NCBI GenBank assembly: GCA_011682595.1
Contig: JAACEH010000017.1
Span: 1 to 20,796, forward strand
Length of the DNA stretch: 20,796 bases
Direction of reading: 5' to 3'
DNA from: Anaerolineaceae bacterium
GTDB taxonomy: Bacteria; Planctomycetota; Phycisphaerae; FEN-1346; JAACEH01
The notes below the pieces were generated by a model that was not told the DNA's origin, made no database searches, and worked only from the letters and a program-made list of their open reading frames with translations. The position numbers and the translations under genes were made by a program. Below are positions 7,229 to 15,409 of the stretch, piece after piece (the stretch's first letter is position 1; each line of letters begins with the position of its first letter).

Positions 7229-7236
7229 GGGCTCTG
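7229..7236 (+). repeat. Right flanking direct repeat of the inserted element
   Basis: GGGCTCTG follows the right 13-base inverted repeat and matches the left flank GGGCCCTG at 7 of 8 positions. Together they support, but do not prove, insertion with an 8-base target duplication. Confidence 0.4.
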
Positions 7237-7268
7237 GGTCCGGCCGGGATGATCGGGAGAAAAGAAAA

Positions 7269-8879
7269 ATGGAGTTCCTGCAACAGAAACTAGAGCAGTT
7301 GAAAGCCACCTGGAATGCCCTCAGCGGCAGCGGCCGGCTGGCCCTGGTCATGGTGGTTCTGCTGGTGGTGACCATGTTGCTGATCGTCGCCCAGAACTCC
7401 GGGGGCCCGGACCTGGCCCCGCTCCCGGTGCAGTTCGCTACCGACGAACTCGAGCCGGCGGTCAAAGTGCTTCAGGCCAAGCAGATCGAGTACGAGGTCC
7501 GGGGCAACCAGATTTTCGTGCCGGCCGATATGCGGCCCATGTGCCTGGGCCTTCTGGCCACGGGCGAAGCCATCTCGGCCGACAGCGACATCGATATCGA
7601 CCAGCTCTTCAACGGCAGCAGCATGTGGACTTCCGACAAGGTGCGCGACAGCCAGTTGAGGTACCTTCGTAAGAAGGAACTCGAAAAGAGCATCCGGGCC
7701 ATGCCTGGTGTCCGCCGGGCAAGCGTCAACATCAACTACGGCTCCGAGCGAACCATCCGCGGTGTGCCGCGGGGCGTGTCGGCCTCGGTGGCCGTCGACA
7801 GCAGCCGGGCCAATCCGCTTGTCTGGTCCACCGCCCTGGCCATCGGCAACCTGGTGGCCGGAGCGACCAACGGCCTGACTATCGCCAAGGTCAGGGTGAT
7901 CGACACGACCCACGGGCGGCCTTTCGACCTGGGCGACGAAGCGAGCTCGATTTCCGACAAGGGGCTGCGGATCAAAGAGGCCTGGGAGGCCTATCACGAG
8001 GAGAAGATCCGCAAGGGGCTGGCCCCCTACATCCCCGGCGTCGTGGTCGGCGTGCATGTCAAGGTCAATACCGACCGCAAGAGAATCGACACTCACACCC
8101 CGGACCCCAACACGGTTATCCCGGGAACACTCAGTGAGCAGACCACCGAAAGCGGCGGGGCGGCCAGCGGGGGAGAACCGGGTGTGGTGCCCAACACCGG
8201 TGTCGGCCTCAGCACGGCCTCAACGGGCGGCGCCGGCGACAAGACGTCAAATGAACAGGTCGGTGTTCCCGCCGACTGGGGCCGCGTGGACACCATCATC
8301 GAGAAAACCGCCGGTGCGGTCGAGCAGGTCAAGGCCACGGTCAGTGTGCCGCGAAGCTACTTCGTCAACATTCTCCGCATGGGCACCGACGGCGCGGACA
8401 AGAAGATCGACGAGAGTAAGCTGAAGACGATCATCGATACCGAGCTGGCCAAGATCGCCAAGGTCACCGAGACGCTTATCGGCACAGCCGAAAAGTCGGC
8501 GGTCAATGTCGGCTGGTTCTACGACGTCGCGGCTGATGAAGGCGCCGTTGACGACGGCGAGTCGGTGGGCGGCCTGGTGGTGGCCGTAAGTCGCTACGGA
8601 CCGTCGGTGGGTCTGGGTGTCATGGCCGTACTGGCCCTGCTGATGGTCTACAAGGTGGTCAGCAAGGTGCATTCGGAGCCGTCGCCGGTGGCCGACGCCG
8701 GGCCGGTCGAAGACAGTGTGGGCGAGGCCGGGCTGACGCTGGACAGTATTCTTGAAGGCGTCGAACTCGAGGCCGACACCATTCGCACGACCAGGATGCA
8801 GGACCAGATTTCGGGCATGATTCGGGACGACCCCGAAAGTGTGGCCGATCTGATGAAACGCTGGATCGCCAAGGAGTGA
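7269..8879 (+). CDS. fliF: Flagellar MS-ring protein FliF
   Basis: A 536-residue protein close to the usual 550. It has one N-terminal membrane helix (about 24-42) and a second near the C-terminus (about 444-463), enclosing a large periplasmic region with the ring-building motifs (LRYLRKKELEKSIRAMPGVRRASVNI, about 129-157). A cytoplasmic tail follows whose last 40 residues (ISGMIRDDPESVADLMKRWI) match the FliG-binding peptide. FliF oligomerises in the inner membrane into the MS-ring on which rotor and export gate assemble. A Gly/Ser/Thr-rich low-complexity stretch lies near residues 280-320, where the family is variable. ATG 7269 has GGGAGAA at 7255-7261. It begins 40 bases after the inserted element and ends 5 bases before fliG. 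Confidence 0.95.
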   Translation: MEFLQQKLEQLKATWNALSGSGRLALVMVVLLVVTMLLIVAQNSGGPDLAPLPVQFATDELEPAVKVLQAKQIEYEVRGNQIFVPADMRPMCLGLLATGEAISADSDIDIDQLFNGSSMWTSDKVRDSQLRYLRKKELEKSIRAMPGVRRASVNINYGSERTIRGVPRGVSASVAVDSSRANPLVWSTALAIGNLVAGATNGLTIAKVRVIDTTHGRPFDLGDEASSISDKGLRIKEAWEAYHEEKIRKGLAPYIPGVVVGVHVKVNTDRKRIDTHTPDPNTVIPGTLSEQTTESGGAASGGEPGVVPNTGVGLSTASTGGAGDKTSNEQVGVPADWGRVDTIIEKTAGAVEQVKATVSVPRSYFVNILRMGTDGADKKIDESKLKTIIDTELAKIAKVTETLIGTAEKSAVNVGWFYDVAADEGAVDDGESVGGLVVAVSRYGPSVGLGVMAVLALLMVYKVVSKVHSEPSPVADAGPVEDSVGEAGLTLDSILEGVELEADTIRTTRMQDQISGMIRDDPESVADLMKRWIAKE

Positions 8880-8884
8880 GAGCA

Positions 8885-9895
8885 GTGGTTGAGACCGCCT
8901 GCAGGAACGCTCGCAAGGTCGCGGTGCTGCTGGTCAGCATCGAGGAGGAACTGGCGGCGCTGATCATGTCGAAGCTCGAGAAGGAGCAGGTCGAGGCCAT
9001 CGCTCGCGAGATCGCCCAGTTGGGAAACATCGGCCAGAAAGAACGAGACGCGGTGATCGAGGAGTTCTATCACGTTGCCCTGGCTCGCGGTGTCATGGAC
9101 AGCGGCGGACCGATCGCCGCCCGAAGCCTTCTGGAGAAGACTTTCTCGAAAGAGGAAGCCGAGACGATGATGCACTCGGTTGAGAAATCGATGCAGACCT
9201 CGCCCTTTTCGTTTCTGCACAAGGCCGAGAGTGCAAACCTGCTGACTTTCATCCAGGGCGAGCACCCGCAGACGATCGCCCTGATCCTGTCGCACCTGGC
9301 GGCCGACAAGGCGGCCGAGATCCTCAGCGGGTTGCCCTCGAAGACCCAGATCGAAGTGGTCCGCCGGGTGGCCAACATGGAGCAGACCAGCCCAGAGGTT
9401 ATCGGGCAGGTCGAAAAGGCCCTGGAGAGCCGCCTCAGCGCCATCGTCTCGCAGAAGTTCGAGAAAGCCGGCGGCGTTGATTCGGTGGCCGAGATGCTCA
9501 ACCTGGCCGACCGCTCCACGGAGAAGGGCATCCTGGAAACCCTGGACGAAGACGACCCCGAGCTGGTCGAGCAGATTCGCCGCCTGATGTTCGTTTTCGA
9601 GGACATCATCCTGGTCAGCGACAAGGGCATCCAGTCGGTTCTCAAGGAGATCGAGAACGAGACGCTGGCCCTGGCCCTGAGAACCGTCAGCGACGAACTC
9701 AAGGAAAAGATTTTCAAGAACATGTCCGAGCGGGCGGTGACGCTGATCGAGGAAGACATGGAATATATGGGGCCGGTCCGCGTGGCCGACGTCGAGGCCG
9801 CCCAGCAGAGCATCGTCGACGTGGTCCGCCGCCTGGAAGACGGCGGCGAGATCATCATCGCCGGCCGCGGCGGAGAGGAGGAACTGGTTGTCTAG
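8885..9895 (+). CDS. fliG: Flagellar rotor/switch protein FliG
   Basis: A 336-residue protein of standard FliG length. It contains the middle-domain EHPQ motif (GEHPQTIALILSHL, EHPQ at about 126-129) and the C-terminal torque region with the charged helix (SVLKEIENETLALALRTVSDELKEKIFKNMSERA in part), where stator contacts are made. FliG joins FliF to the C-ring and is pushed by MotA. The frame extends to a GTG at 8876 inside fliF, but AAGGAG at 8871-8876 is placed 8 bases before GTG 8885, so I start there. Translation is coupled to fliF through that ribosome site. It overlaps fliH by 8 bases. Confident. Confidence 0.95.
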   Translation: MVETACRNARKVAVLLVSIEEELAALIMSKLEKEQVEAIAREIAQLGNIGQKERDAVIEEFYHVALARGVMDSGGPIAARSLLEKTFSKEEAETMMHSVEKSMQTSPFSFLHKAESANLLTFIQGEHPQTIALILSHLAADKAAEILSGLPSKTQIEVVRRVANMEQTSPEVIGQVEKALESRLSAIVSQKFEKAGGVDSVAEMLNLADRSTEKGILETLDEDDPELVEQIRRLMFVFEDIILVSDKGIQSVLKEIENETLALALRTVSDELKEKIFKNMSERAVTLIEEDMEYMGPVRVADVEAAQQSIVDVVRRLEDGGEIIIAGRGGEEELVV

Positions 9896-10628
9896 CATAA
9901 TCGCCCGCCAACAGGTCGAGGAAGCCGTGCAGTCGCCGGTGACGCTGAACCTTCGCGATCTCGAGCAGGTGGCTCGCCAGGAGATCGAACAGGCCAAGGC
10001 CAAGGCCAGGGAAATCCTGACCGAAGCCCTGGCCAAAGCCCGGGAGGCCGAGCAGGTGGCCGCCGCCAGAGGCGAAAAGGCCGGCTACGACGCGGGTCTT
10101 GCCAGGGGGCGGCAGGAGGGCCGCGACCAGGCCCTGAAGGAAGAGTCCGAGCGGCTGAGCGAAGATACGGCCAGTGTCCGAGAGGCACTCATCGAGGTGC
10201 TCAAGGAAATCCAGATCCAGCGCAACGATCTGCTGGCCGAGGCCAGGCAGGACCTGCTGCTTCTGGCCGTGGCCATTGCCGAACGCATTTGTCGCCTGCA
10301 GTTCTCGATCAACAGCGACCACGTGCAGCCCCTGCTGGAGGAGGTCATCGAACAGGCCGGCTCCGGCAGCGGACTTGTTCTGCGGGTTCACCCGGCGGAC
10401 GCCGCTGCGGCCGAGCAGTTCCTCAGCCGACTGCACGCGGACCTGGTGGGGCACGACTCGTCGCCGATCACGCTGGCCGCCGACCGGAAGGTCAGTCGTG
10501 GCGGGTGCGTGGCCGAGCGGACCAGCGGCCGGGTTGACGCACAGGTGGAAACGCAGATTGCACGAGTGGCCAGGGAACTGATCGGGGTAGATTGTCCGGT
10601 TGCGGTCACCTGCGGAGGAAACGCTTGA
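9888..10628 (+). CDS. fliH: Flagellar export ATPase regulator FliH
   Basis: A 246-residue stator-like protein of the export ATPase complex. The N-terminal half is charged coiled coil that includes five glycines at exact 4-residue spacing (Gly62, 66, 70, 74 and 78 in GEKAGYDAGLARGRQEG), the GxxxG run known from FliH. The C-terminal half has the family pattern ADRKVSRGGCVAERTSGRVDA (about 198-218) and binds FliI. FliH links FliI to the C-ring and restrains its ATPase activity. The start is TTG 9888, inside the end of fliG, with GAGGAGG at 9874-9880 giving ideal spacing. It is immediately followed by fliI with a TTGA overlap. Confident. Confidence 0.92.
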   Translation: MSSIIARQQVEEAVQSPVTLNLRDLEQVARQEIEQAKAKAREILTEALAKAREAEQVAAARGEKAGYDAGLARGRQEGRDQALKEESERLSEDTASVREALIEVLKEIQIQRNDLLAEARQDLLLLAVAIAERICRLQFSINSDHVQPLLEEVIEQAGSGSGLVLRVHPADAAAAEQFLSRLHADLVGHDSSPITLAADRKVSRGGCVAERTSGRVDAQVETQIARVARELIGVDCPVAVTCGGNA

Positions 10629-12019
10629 GCGGATCGTTTCGCAATCTCGCCGAGGAGGTGGCCAGGCTGAGCCCCCTGGGCATCGAAGGCCGGGTGCACC
10701 AGGTGGTGGGCCTGTCGATTGTCGTGGAACAACTGCCGGTGGCCGTCGGCAGTCGCTGCCGGGTGCAGGCTCGCTCCACCGGGCGGGCGGTGCGCTGCGA
10801 AGTGGTGGGCTTCCGGGGCGATGAGACGCTGCTGATGGCCCTTGACGAGATGGCGGGAGTCAGCCGCGGCGACATCGTGCGGCTGGAGGCCCGGCGGCAG
10901 GCGGTCGGCGTCGGCGACGAGTTGATGGGCCGCGTGCTTAACGGGCTCGGCGAAGCCATCGACGGCCGGGGGCCGGTCCGCTGCAGCGTGCGGCGGGAAA
11001 TCGAAACCCGGGCCATCGCCGCCCTGCAGCGCGGTCGCATCAACGAGGCCATCGGCACGGGCATCCGCTCCATCGACGCCTGCCTGACCTGCGGGCGCGG
11101 ACAGAGGGTCGGAATCTTCTCCGGGGCCGGGGTTGGAAAGAGCATCCTGCTGGGCATGATGGCCCGCTACACCAGCGCTCACGTGAATGTCATCTGCCTG
11201 GTCGGCGAGCGCGGCCGCGAGGTCCGCGACTTTATCGAACGCGACCTCGGCCAGGACGGACTTAGAAAGTCGGTGGTCATCGTCTCGACGAACGACGAGC
11301 CGCCGCTGGTGAAGGTCAAGGCTGCTCTGGTGGCCCACACTGTGGCCGAGTATTTCCGCGACCAGGGAGGCGACGTCCTGCTGATGCTCGACAGTGTGTC
11401 GCGGCTGGCCGTGGCCCAGCGGCAGGTCGGCCTCAGCGCCGGCGAACCGCCGACCACCAAGGGCTATCCGCCGAGCGTCTTTTCGCTTCTGCCGCGAATC
11501 CTGGAGCGGGCCGGCAAGAGCGACCGCGGAAGCATCACCGGGTTCTACACCATCCTGGTCGAGGGCGACGACCTGAACGAGCCGGTGGCCGACGCCGTGC
11601 GAAGCATTCTCGACGGCCACCTGGTGCTCAGTCGCCGCCTGGCCAACCAGGGCCATTACCCAGCCATCGACCTCACCCAGAGCATCAGCCGCCTGATGAA
11701 CGACCTGGTCGACCAGCAGCATCTGGAGGCGGCCCGGCAACTGGTTCGCCTGCTGGGGGTCTACGGGGAAGTTGAGGACCTGGTGAACATCGGCGCCTAC
11801 GCAGCCGGGTCGAACCCGGAGGTGGACCTGGCCATAGCCATGAGAGAGCAGATACTGTCCTTTCTGCGGCAGGACATCGCCGAGCCGGTGCTGTTTGCTC
11901 AGGCCCGGAACGACCTGGCCCAACTGACGGCCGAACTCGAGCGGGCCCGCAAATCGCTGGAGGCTCGGCGAGTCGTCCAGCCGGCGGCTGCAGGGCCTGA
12001 GAGAATTAGGGTTTGCTGA
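10625..12019 (+). CDS. fliI: Flagellar export ATPase FliI
   Basis: A 464-residue F1-type ATPase. Visible elements are Walker A SGAGVGKS (166-173), the GERGRE catalytic motif (about 194-199), Walker B DVLLMLDSVSR (about 250-260), the GYPPSVFSLLPRILERAG segment and the GSITGFYTILVEGDDLNEP region. FliI hydrolyses ATP at the cytoplasmic face of the export gate to release chaperones and aid substrate loading. The frame reaches back to TTG 10592, but GGAGG at 10614-10618 selects TTG 10625, which overlaps the fliH stop as TTGA. Cysteines near 146-156 are unremarkable. A virulence-type SctN ATPase is excluded by the flagellar neighbours. Confident. Confidence 0.96.
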   Translation: MSGSFRNLAEEVARLSPLGIEGRVHQVVGLSIVVEQLPVAVGSRCRVQARSTGRAVRCEVVGFRGDETLLMALDEMAGVSRGDIVRLEARRQAVGVGDELMGRVLNGLGEAIDGRGPVRCSVRREIETRAIAALQRGRINEAIGTGIRSIDACLTCGRGQRVGIFSGAGVGKSILLGMMARYTSAHVNVICLVGERGREVRDFIERDLGQDGLRKSVVIVSTNDEPPLVKVKAALVAHTVAEYFRDQGGDVLLMLDSVSRLAVAQRQVGLSAGEPPTTKGYPPSVFSLLPRILERAGKSDRGSITGFYTILVEGDDLNEPVADAVRSILDGHLVLSRRLANQGHYPAIDLTQSISRLMNDLVDQQHLEAARQLVRLLGVYGEVEDLVNIGAYAAGSNPEVDLAIAMREQILSFLRQDIAEPVLFAQARNDLAQLTAELERARKSLEARRVVQPAAAGPERIRVC

Positions 12020-12486
12020 TGGCGAAGTTTCAACTCGAACCGGTCCTGAAGTTGCGAAAGTATCGCGAGCAAGTGCGCAAGCGCGATCTGGCGACGGCCC
12101 TTGCCCGGGAACAGCAGCAGAAGGAAGCGGTTGTTCGCCTGGCCAGCCTTCAGCAGGAGCAGTCGCAGCTTTTCCGGCAACAGCAGCAGGCCGGGCGGCT
12201 TGACATGCAGGCCGTGGTCGCCCAGAAGCAGTACCTTGGACTGCTGGGCCGCGAGATCGGTTTCGGACTTCAGGACGTTGCCCGGGCCGAGCACGAGACC
12301 GGCCGCCATCGCACCAAGGTGGCCGAGGCGATGAAGGATCGCAAGGCGCTGGATATTCTGCAGGAGCGTTTCGTCGAGGGGCTCCGGGCCGAGCAGAGAC
12401 GGGCCGAAGGAAGCGAACTCGACGAAGCGGGCCTGAGAATCGCCCGGGCCGGACAGGAGTTCGCAGGCCCAGGGAGCAGGCCATGA
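12019..12486 (+). CDS. fliJ: Flagellar export chaperone/stalk protein FliJ
   Basis: A 155-residue, almost wholly helical, Gln/Arg/Glu-rich protein. The opening MAKFQLEPVLKLRKYRE is the FliJ signature, and the remainder forms an antiparallel coiled coil. FliJ sits in the FliI hexamer like the gamma subunit of F1 and ferries unloaded chaperones. ATG 12019 overlaps the fliI TGA (TGATG), with AGGG at 12007-12010 in support; TTG 12013 is an in-frame alternative. It overlaps the next gene as ATGA at 12483-12486, so fliH, fliI, fliJ and the following gene form a chain of coupled translations. Sequence conservation in this family is low, but position and N-terminus are convincing. Confidence 0.9.
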   Translation: MAKFQLEPVLKLRKYREQVRKRDLATALAREQQQKEAVVRLASLQQEQSQLFRQQQQAGRLDMQAVVAQKQYLGLLGREIGFGLQDVARAEHETGRHRTKVAEAMKDRKALDILQERFVEGLRAEQRRAEGSELDEAGLRIARAGQEFAGPGSRP

Positions 12487-13172
12487 AAAGACATCCCGCT
12501 GGTGTCGCGGTCAACATCCTGGCCACCTTGCTGCTGCTGGAGATTGCCGCCGTTGCAGCCCTGGCAGGTTACCTGATCCTGACCGAACGGGTCACCGAGG
12601 ACAAGGTGCGGCTGGCTCGCCAGGTCTTCGACGGTGAGGTGACCGACGCGACGATCGCCGAGGCCGGACAGTGGCATCAGCATCTCCAGGAAGTGGCCCT
12701 CCGGGAGAAGTCGGAGATCTCGGCCTCGGCGGCCGTCGAGAAGCTGGCCATGACCCGGATGGAAGCTGAGGCCAAGTGGCTGGGGCTCCAGTGGCAGTTG
12801 AAACGATTGCAGGACCGCGAGGCCCTGCTGCAGCGAAAGATGGATCAGCTAGAGCAGAAGCGCAAGAGCATCGAGGAGATCGAGAGGCGTATCGACGAGA
12901 AGACAAAGCGGATGGAAACCGCCTCCGGCTCGGAGAACTTCCAGAAGATGGCCCGCATCCTGAGCAACATGAAGCCGCCCGAGTTGAAAAAGATCCTGGA
13001 GCAACTGGACGACGGCACGGTGGTCGCCTTCCTCAAGATGCTCGAACCGAGAAAGGCCAGCAAGTTGATGGCCGAGTTCAAGACGCAACAGGAAATGGAA
13101 ACCCGACGCCGTTGGCTGGAGATGCTGAGGACCGGCCAGGTGGCTTCGATCAGCACGAAGGCAGGAGGATAG
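12483..13172 (+). CDS. MotE/FlbB-like membrane coiled-coil protein
   Basis: A 229-residue protein with one N-terminal membrane helix (about 9-33), a long coiled coil (about 45-147, with KRLQDREALLQRKMDQLEQ) and a C-terminal segment (FQKMARILSNMKPPELKKIL followed by DDGTVVAFLKMLEPRKASKLMAEF, about 153-199). That segment resembles the MgtE N-terminal/MotE fold. The gene sits between fliJ and fliK, the place of motE-like genes in Gram-positives and of flbB in spirochetes. MotE is a periplasmic chaperone for MotC in Sinorhizobium, and FlbB organises the spirochete motor collar, so a role in motor or stator assembly is likely here. Which of these it matches cannot be told from sequence alone. It overlaps fliJ by 4 bases. 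A trailing Gly/Lys-rich tail ends it. Confidence 0.75.
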   Translation: MKRHPAGVAVNILATLLLLEIAAVAALAGYLILTERVTEDKVRLARQVFDGEVTDATIAEAGQWHQHLQEVALREKSEISASAAVEKLAMTRMEAEAKWLGLQWQLKRLQDREALLQRKMDQLEQKRKSIEEIERRIDEKTKRMETASGSENFQKMARILSNMKPPELKKILEQLDDGTVVAFLKMLEPRKASKLMAEFKTQQEMETRRRWLEMLRTGQVASISTKAGG

Positions 13173-13181
13173 GCAGGAACC

Positions 13182-14822
13182 ATGTTTGTTGAACGAAGCA
13201 TCCTGCAGCCCATTTTCGCCGGCACACAGTCGGCCGCTCTCGACAAGAGCGAGAACCCGGAAGCCCCGGATTTTCAGCAGCAGTTTGCCGAGACGGTCGA
13301 GGCGATGGTCTCCGGCGGCCGGACGCTTCAGCACGGGCCCATCGAGCAGGAGATCGCGGGCGCTCTGCCGGAAATCGAAACACCGCCTGGCCAGGACGAG
13401 GGCCAAGCCGCGGCGGAGACCAAGAGGGCGGAATCCGCCGAGACAGTGGCGCTGATCGCGGCCGGAGAACTGGCGCCAGACGCCCCGCGCGAGCCGCTGG
13501 CTGCAAGGCTGCCCGAAACTGAACTGCAAACGGCTCCCGCCAAGGAGGCGACCGAAAGGGCGGCCGTTCGACCCACACGCGTTGAGTACGTCCAGAGGAA
13601 AACCTCGATGCTTCAGGAATTGCAGCGGACCGACGGTGCCTTGGCGGAACTGATGATCGCCTCGCCGGAACAGACGCCCGAAGCTGACGTCGCGGTCGAT
13701 GCGATGATCGTCCCCGCGGCTGAGCCAGAGGTTGTCGCCATAGCTGAACCGGAGATAGCCGCCAAGGCCGACCCGGAACTTGTGCCGGTGGTCGAAGTGG
13801 AGACGGCCGTTATGGCCGAGCCGCAGGTCGCTGTGCAGAAGAAGGACGCCGAGAGCCCGGTGGTTCTTCCACCGCCGGCGGAGATTGATGTTAAGGTCCC
13901 GACCGTTCAACTGTCGGCGGATGTTGAGACTGAGCCGGCCCCGGTTGTGGAGATCGAATTTGCGGCGGCGGTTACCTCGGAGGCAGCGGCCGAACAGGCG
14001 ACCGGCTTGCAGCAACAGGAGCCTGCCCCGCGCGTCGCGCCGCTGACGCCCCGACGTCGAACCGTCCGCCATGCGGACGCCGGGACGGAAGATTCGGCGG
14101 CACGGGGCGACAAGGCAAGCAGCGCCCGGCCCGCGCGACAGGCCGGCTCGCCGCCGGCCGAGCAGGCAATCAGCGACGGCCCCGGCGGTCGGCGGATTCA
14201 GGCGGAGGTGGTCAGCATTCAGGTGGTCGGCCCCGGCCCCGGGCCGGGCGGAGATGGCCGGGACGATGCCCTCGCAATGAGAGCCGGGCCCGTGGCCCTG
14301 GGGCCGGAGCTGCAGCCGGAGCCGGCCGGGTCGCTCGGTGTTGAGCGGCGGTCGCAACAGAGCGACCCCCACGAACAGGTCGAGCGGATCGTCCGAGTCA
14401 TGCGGGCCAGCATCAGTCGCGGCGGCAGCCGGGTCACTCTGCGGTTGAGTCCGCCCTCGCTGGGCCCTCTGCGGATTCAGATGCAGATTCGCAACGATGA
14501 ACTGATAGCCCGCTTCGAGACGCAAACTGAAGCGGCCCGCAGTTGGGTCAGCAGCCAGTTGGGCAGCCTGCGGGAGGCCCTGGCGGCGCAGAACATCCGC
14601 CTGGTGGGCGAATCGGTGGAAACCCAGGGCCAGGCCGATTCTTCGGCCGACTCTTCGAATGAGCAGGCGGGCCAGCAGGGCGACTTTTCGGCCGGAGCCC
14701 AGGCGGGCCGCCGGCAGTCGCAGGAGCAGCGGGCCGCCGGTGGCGAGTTACGGACTGAAGCAGACGTTCCGCAATGGGCGGAGACCCAGGCGGATGACAA
14801 CCGGGTGAACGTCGTTGCCTGA
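13182..14822 (+). CDS. fliK: Flagellar hook-length control protein FliK
   Basis: A 546-residue protein: long disordered Ala/Glu/Pro-rich N-terminal and middle regions, then a compact C-terminal Flg_hook domain at about 405-482 (SRVTLRLSPPSLGPLRIQMQ and RFETQTEAARSWVSSQL and LREALAAQNIRL). FliK is secreted, measures hook length, and its C-terminal domain switches FlhB from hook to filament export. The central part (about 178-218) repeats an A-E/D-P-E unit (AEPEVVAIAEPEIAAKADPEL), likely an extended ruler segment. A GPGPGPGG run sits near 350-357. A glutamine-rich tail of about 60 residues follows the domain. ATG 13182 has AGGA just upstream. The N-terminal part is typical in its lack of conservation. 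Confidence 0.9.
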   Translation: MFVERSILQPIFAGTQSAALDKSENPEAPDFQQQFAETVEAMVSGGRTLQHGPIEQEIAGALPEIETPPGQDEGQAAAETKRAESAETVALIAAGELAPDAPREPLAARLPETELQTAPAKEATERAAVRPTRVEYVQRKTSMLQELQRTDGALAELMIASPEQTPEADVAVDAMIVPAAEPEVVAIAEPEIAAKADPELVPVVEVETAVMAEPQVAVQKKDAESPVVLPPPAEIDVKVPTVQLSADVETEPAPVVEIEFAAAVTSEAAAEQATGLQQQEPAPRVAPLTPRRRTVRHADAGTEDSAARGDKASSARPARQAGSPPAEQAISDGPGGRRIQAEVVSIQVVGPGPGPGGDGRDDALAMRAGPVALGPELQPEPAGSLGVERRSQQSDPHEQVERIVRVMRASISRGGSRVTLRLSPPSLGPLRIQMQIRNDELIARFETQTEAARSWVSSQLGSLREALAAQNIRLVGESVETQGQADSSADSSNEQAGQQGDFSAGAQAGRRQSQEQRAAGGELRTEADVPQWAETQADDNRVNVVA

Positions 14823-14864
14823 GGAGGCGGCGCAGCGGCAAGTGACAGTCAGGAGGAAAACAAA

Positions 14865-15296
14865 ATGCCCAATGGTCTAGGCGCCGTGGCAAGTGTCGGA
14901 ACGATTCTCAGCGAAGGTTCGGGCCGCGGCATTGACGAAATGTCGAGTATGGATTTTCTGAAGCTGCTGATTACGCAGTTGTCGAACCAGGACCCGATGG
15001 AGCCGATGAAGAGCCAGGAACTTCTCGAGCAGCTTTCGGCGATCCGCAGCCTGGAATCGAACATGACCGTCTCGGAGAACTTCAAGAAGCTGCTCGATTA
15101 CCAGGAGCTGGCCGGGGCGACGTTGTTGATCGGCAGTTGGGTCACCGGGGTCGACGTCAACGGCGAGTCGGTCGAAGGCCGTGTGGAACGCGTGGTCATG
15201 GACGCTTCGGGGGTCCGGGTGCAGGTCGGCGATCATGAGATCGCCCTGAAGAACATCCAGTTGGTCGGAGCGGAGGAAGTCGACGATGTCGCATGA
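14865..15296 (+). CDS. flgD: Hook-capping protein FlgD (short form)
   Basis: A 143-residue FlgD. The N-terminal capping motif is clear: DFLKLLITQLSNQDPMEPMK at about 30-49 plus SQELLEQLSAIRSLESN, the region that anchors the cap at the hook tip. After it comes a short beta-rich segment (GSWVTGVDVNGESVEGRVERV), resembling the Tudor-like part. The larger Ig-like insertion of enteric FlgD (about 230 residues in E. coli) is missing, as in short spirochete-type FlgD. The protein is exported and scaffolds FlgE polymerisation. ATG 14865 has AGGAGG. Its stop overlaps a 28-codon frame that starts at 15286. Confidence 0.93.
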   Translation: MPNGLGAVASVGTILSEGSGRGIDEMSSMDFLKLLITQLSNQDPMEPMKSQELLEQLSAIRSLESNMTVSENFKKLLDYQELAGATLLIGSWVTGVDVNGESVEGRVERVVMDASGVRVQVGDHEIALKNIQLVGAEEVDDVA

Positions 15297-15372
15297 CCCG
15301 CTGCAGGGCATCTCGTCGCAGACGACGGATTGCCCGAAGCAGTGGAAATTGGAAGGCACGGAAGCTGGATAA
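15286..15372 (+). CDS. Candidate 28-residue small protein overlapping the end of flgD
   Basis: ATG 15286 overlaps the last codons of flgD (stop 15294-15296) and is preceded by GGAGG at 15272-15276 with 9-base spacing, a better ribosome site than many real genes here. The product is MSHDPLQGISSQTTDCPKQW plus eight residues, ending at TAA 15370-15372. I recognise no family. In Gram-positive and some other operons a small gene (the TIGR02530-type 'flagellar operon protein') lies at this position between flgD and flgE, but this frame is far shorter and shows none of its motifs. It may be a remnant, a leader peptide or chance. Confidence 0.25.
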   Translation: MSHDPLQGISSQTTDCPKQWKLEGTEAG

Positions 15373-15409
15373 CAATGGACTGGGCCGGACCCCAATGGGC
15401 AAGCCCGAG

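Noticed and set aside
8648..10036. A 462-codon antisense open frame opposite fliG
   Set aside because: Shadow of fliG and fliH; composition only, no recognisable domains.
10388..12526. A 712-codon antisense open frame opposite fliI
   Set aside because: It lies across fliI and fliJ, which are certain, and shows no domain pattern or ribosome site.
15355..15369. AGGCACGGAAGCTGG as a sigma-54 promoter before flgE
   Set aside because: The -24 half resembles the consensus but the -12 half lacks GC at the required position.
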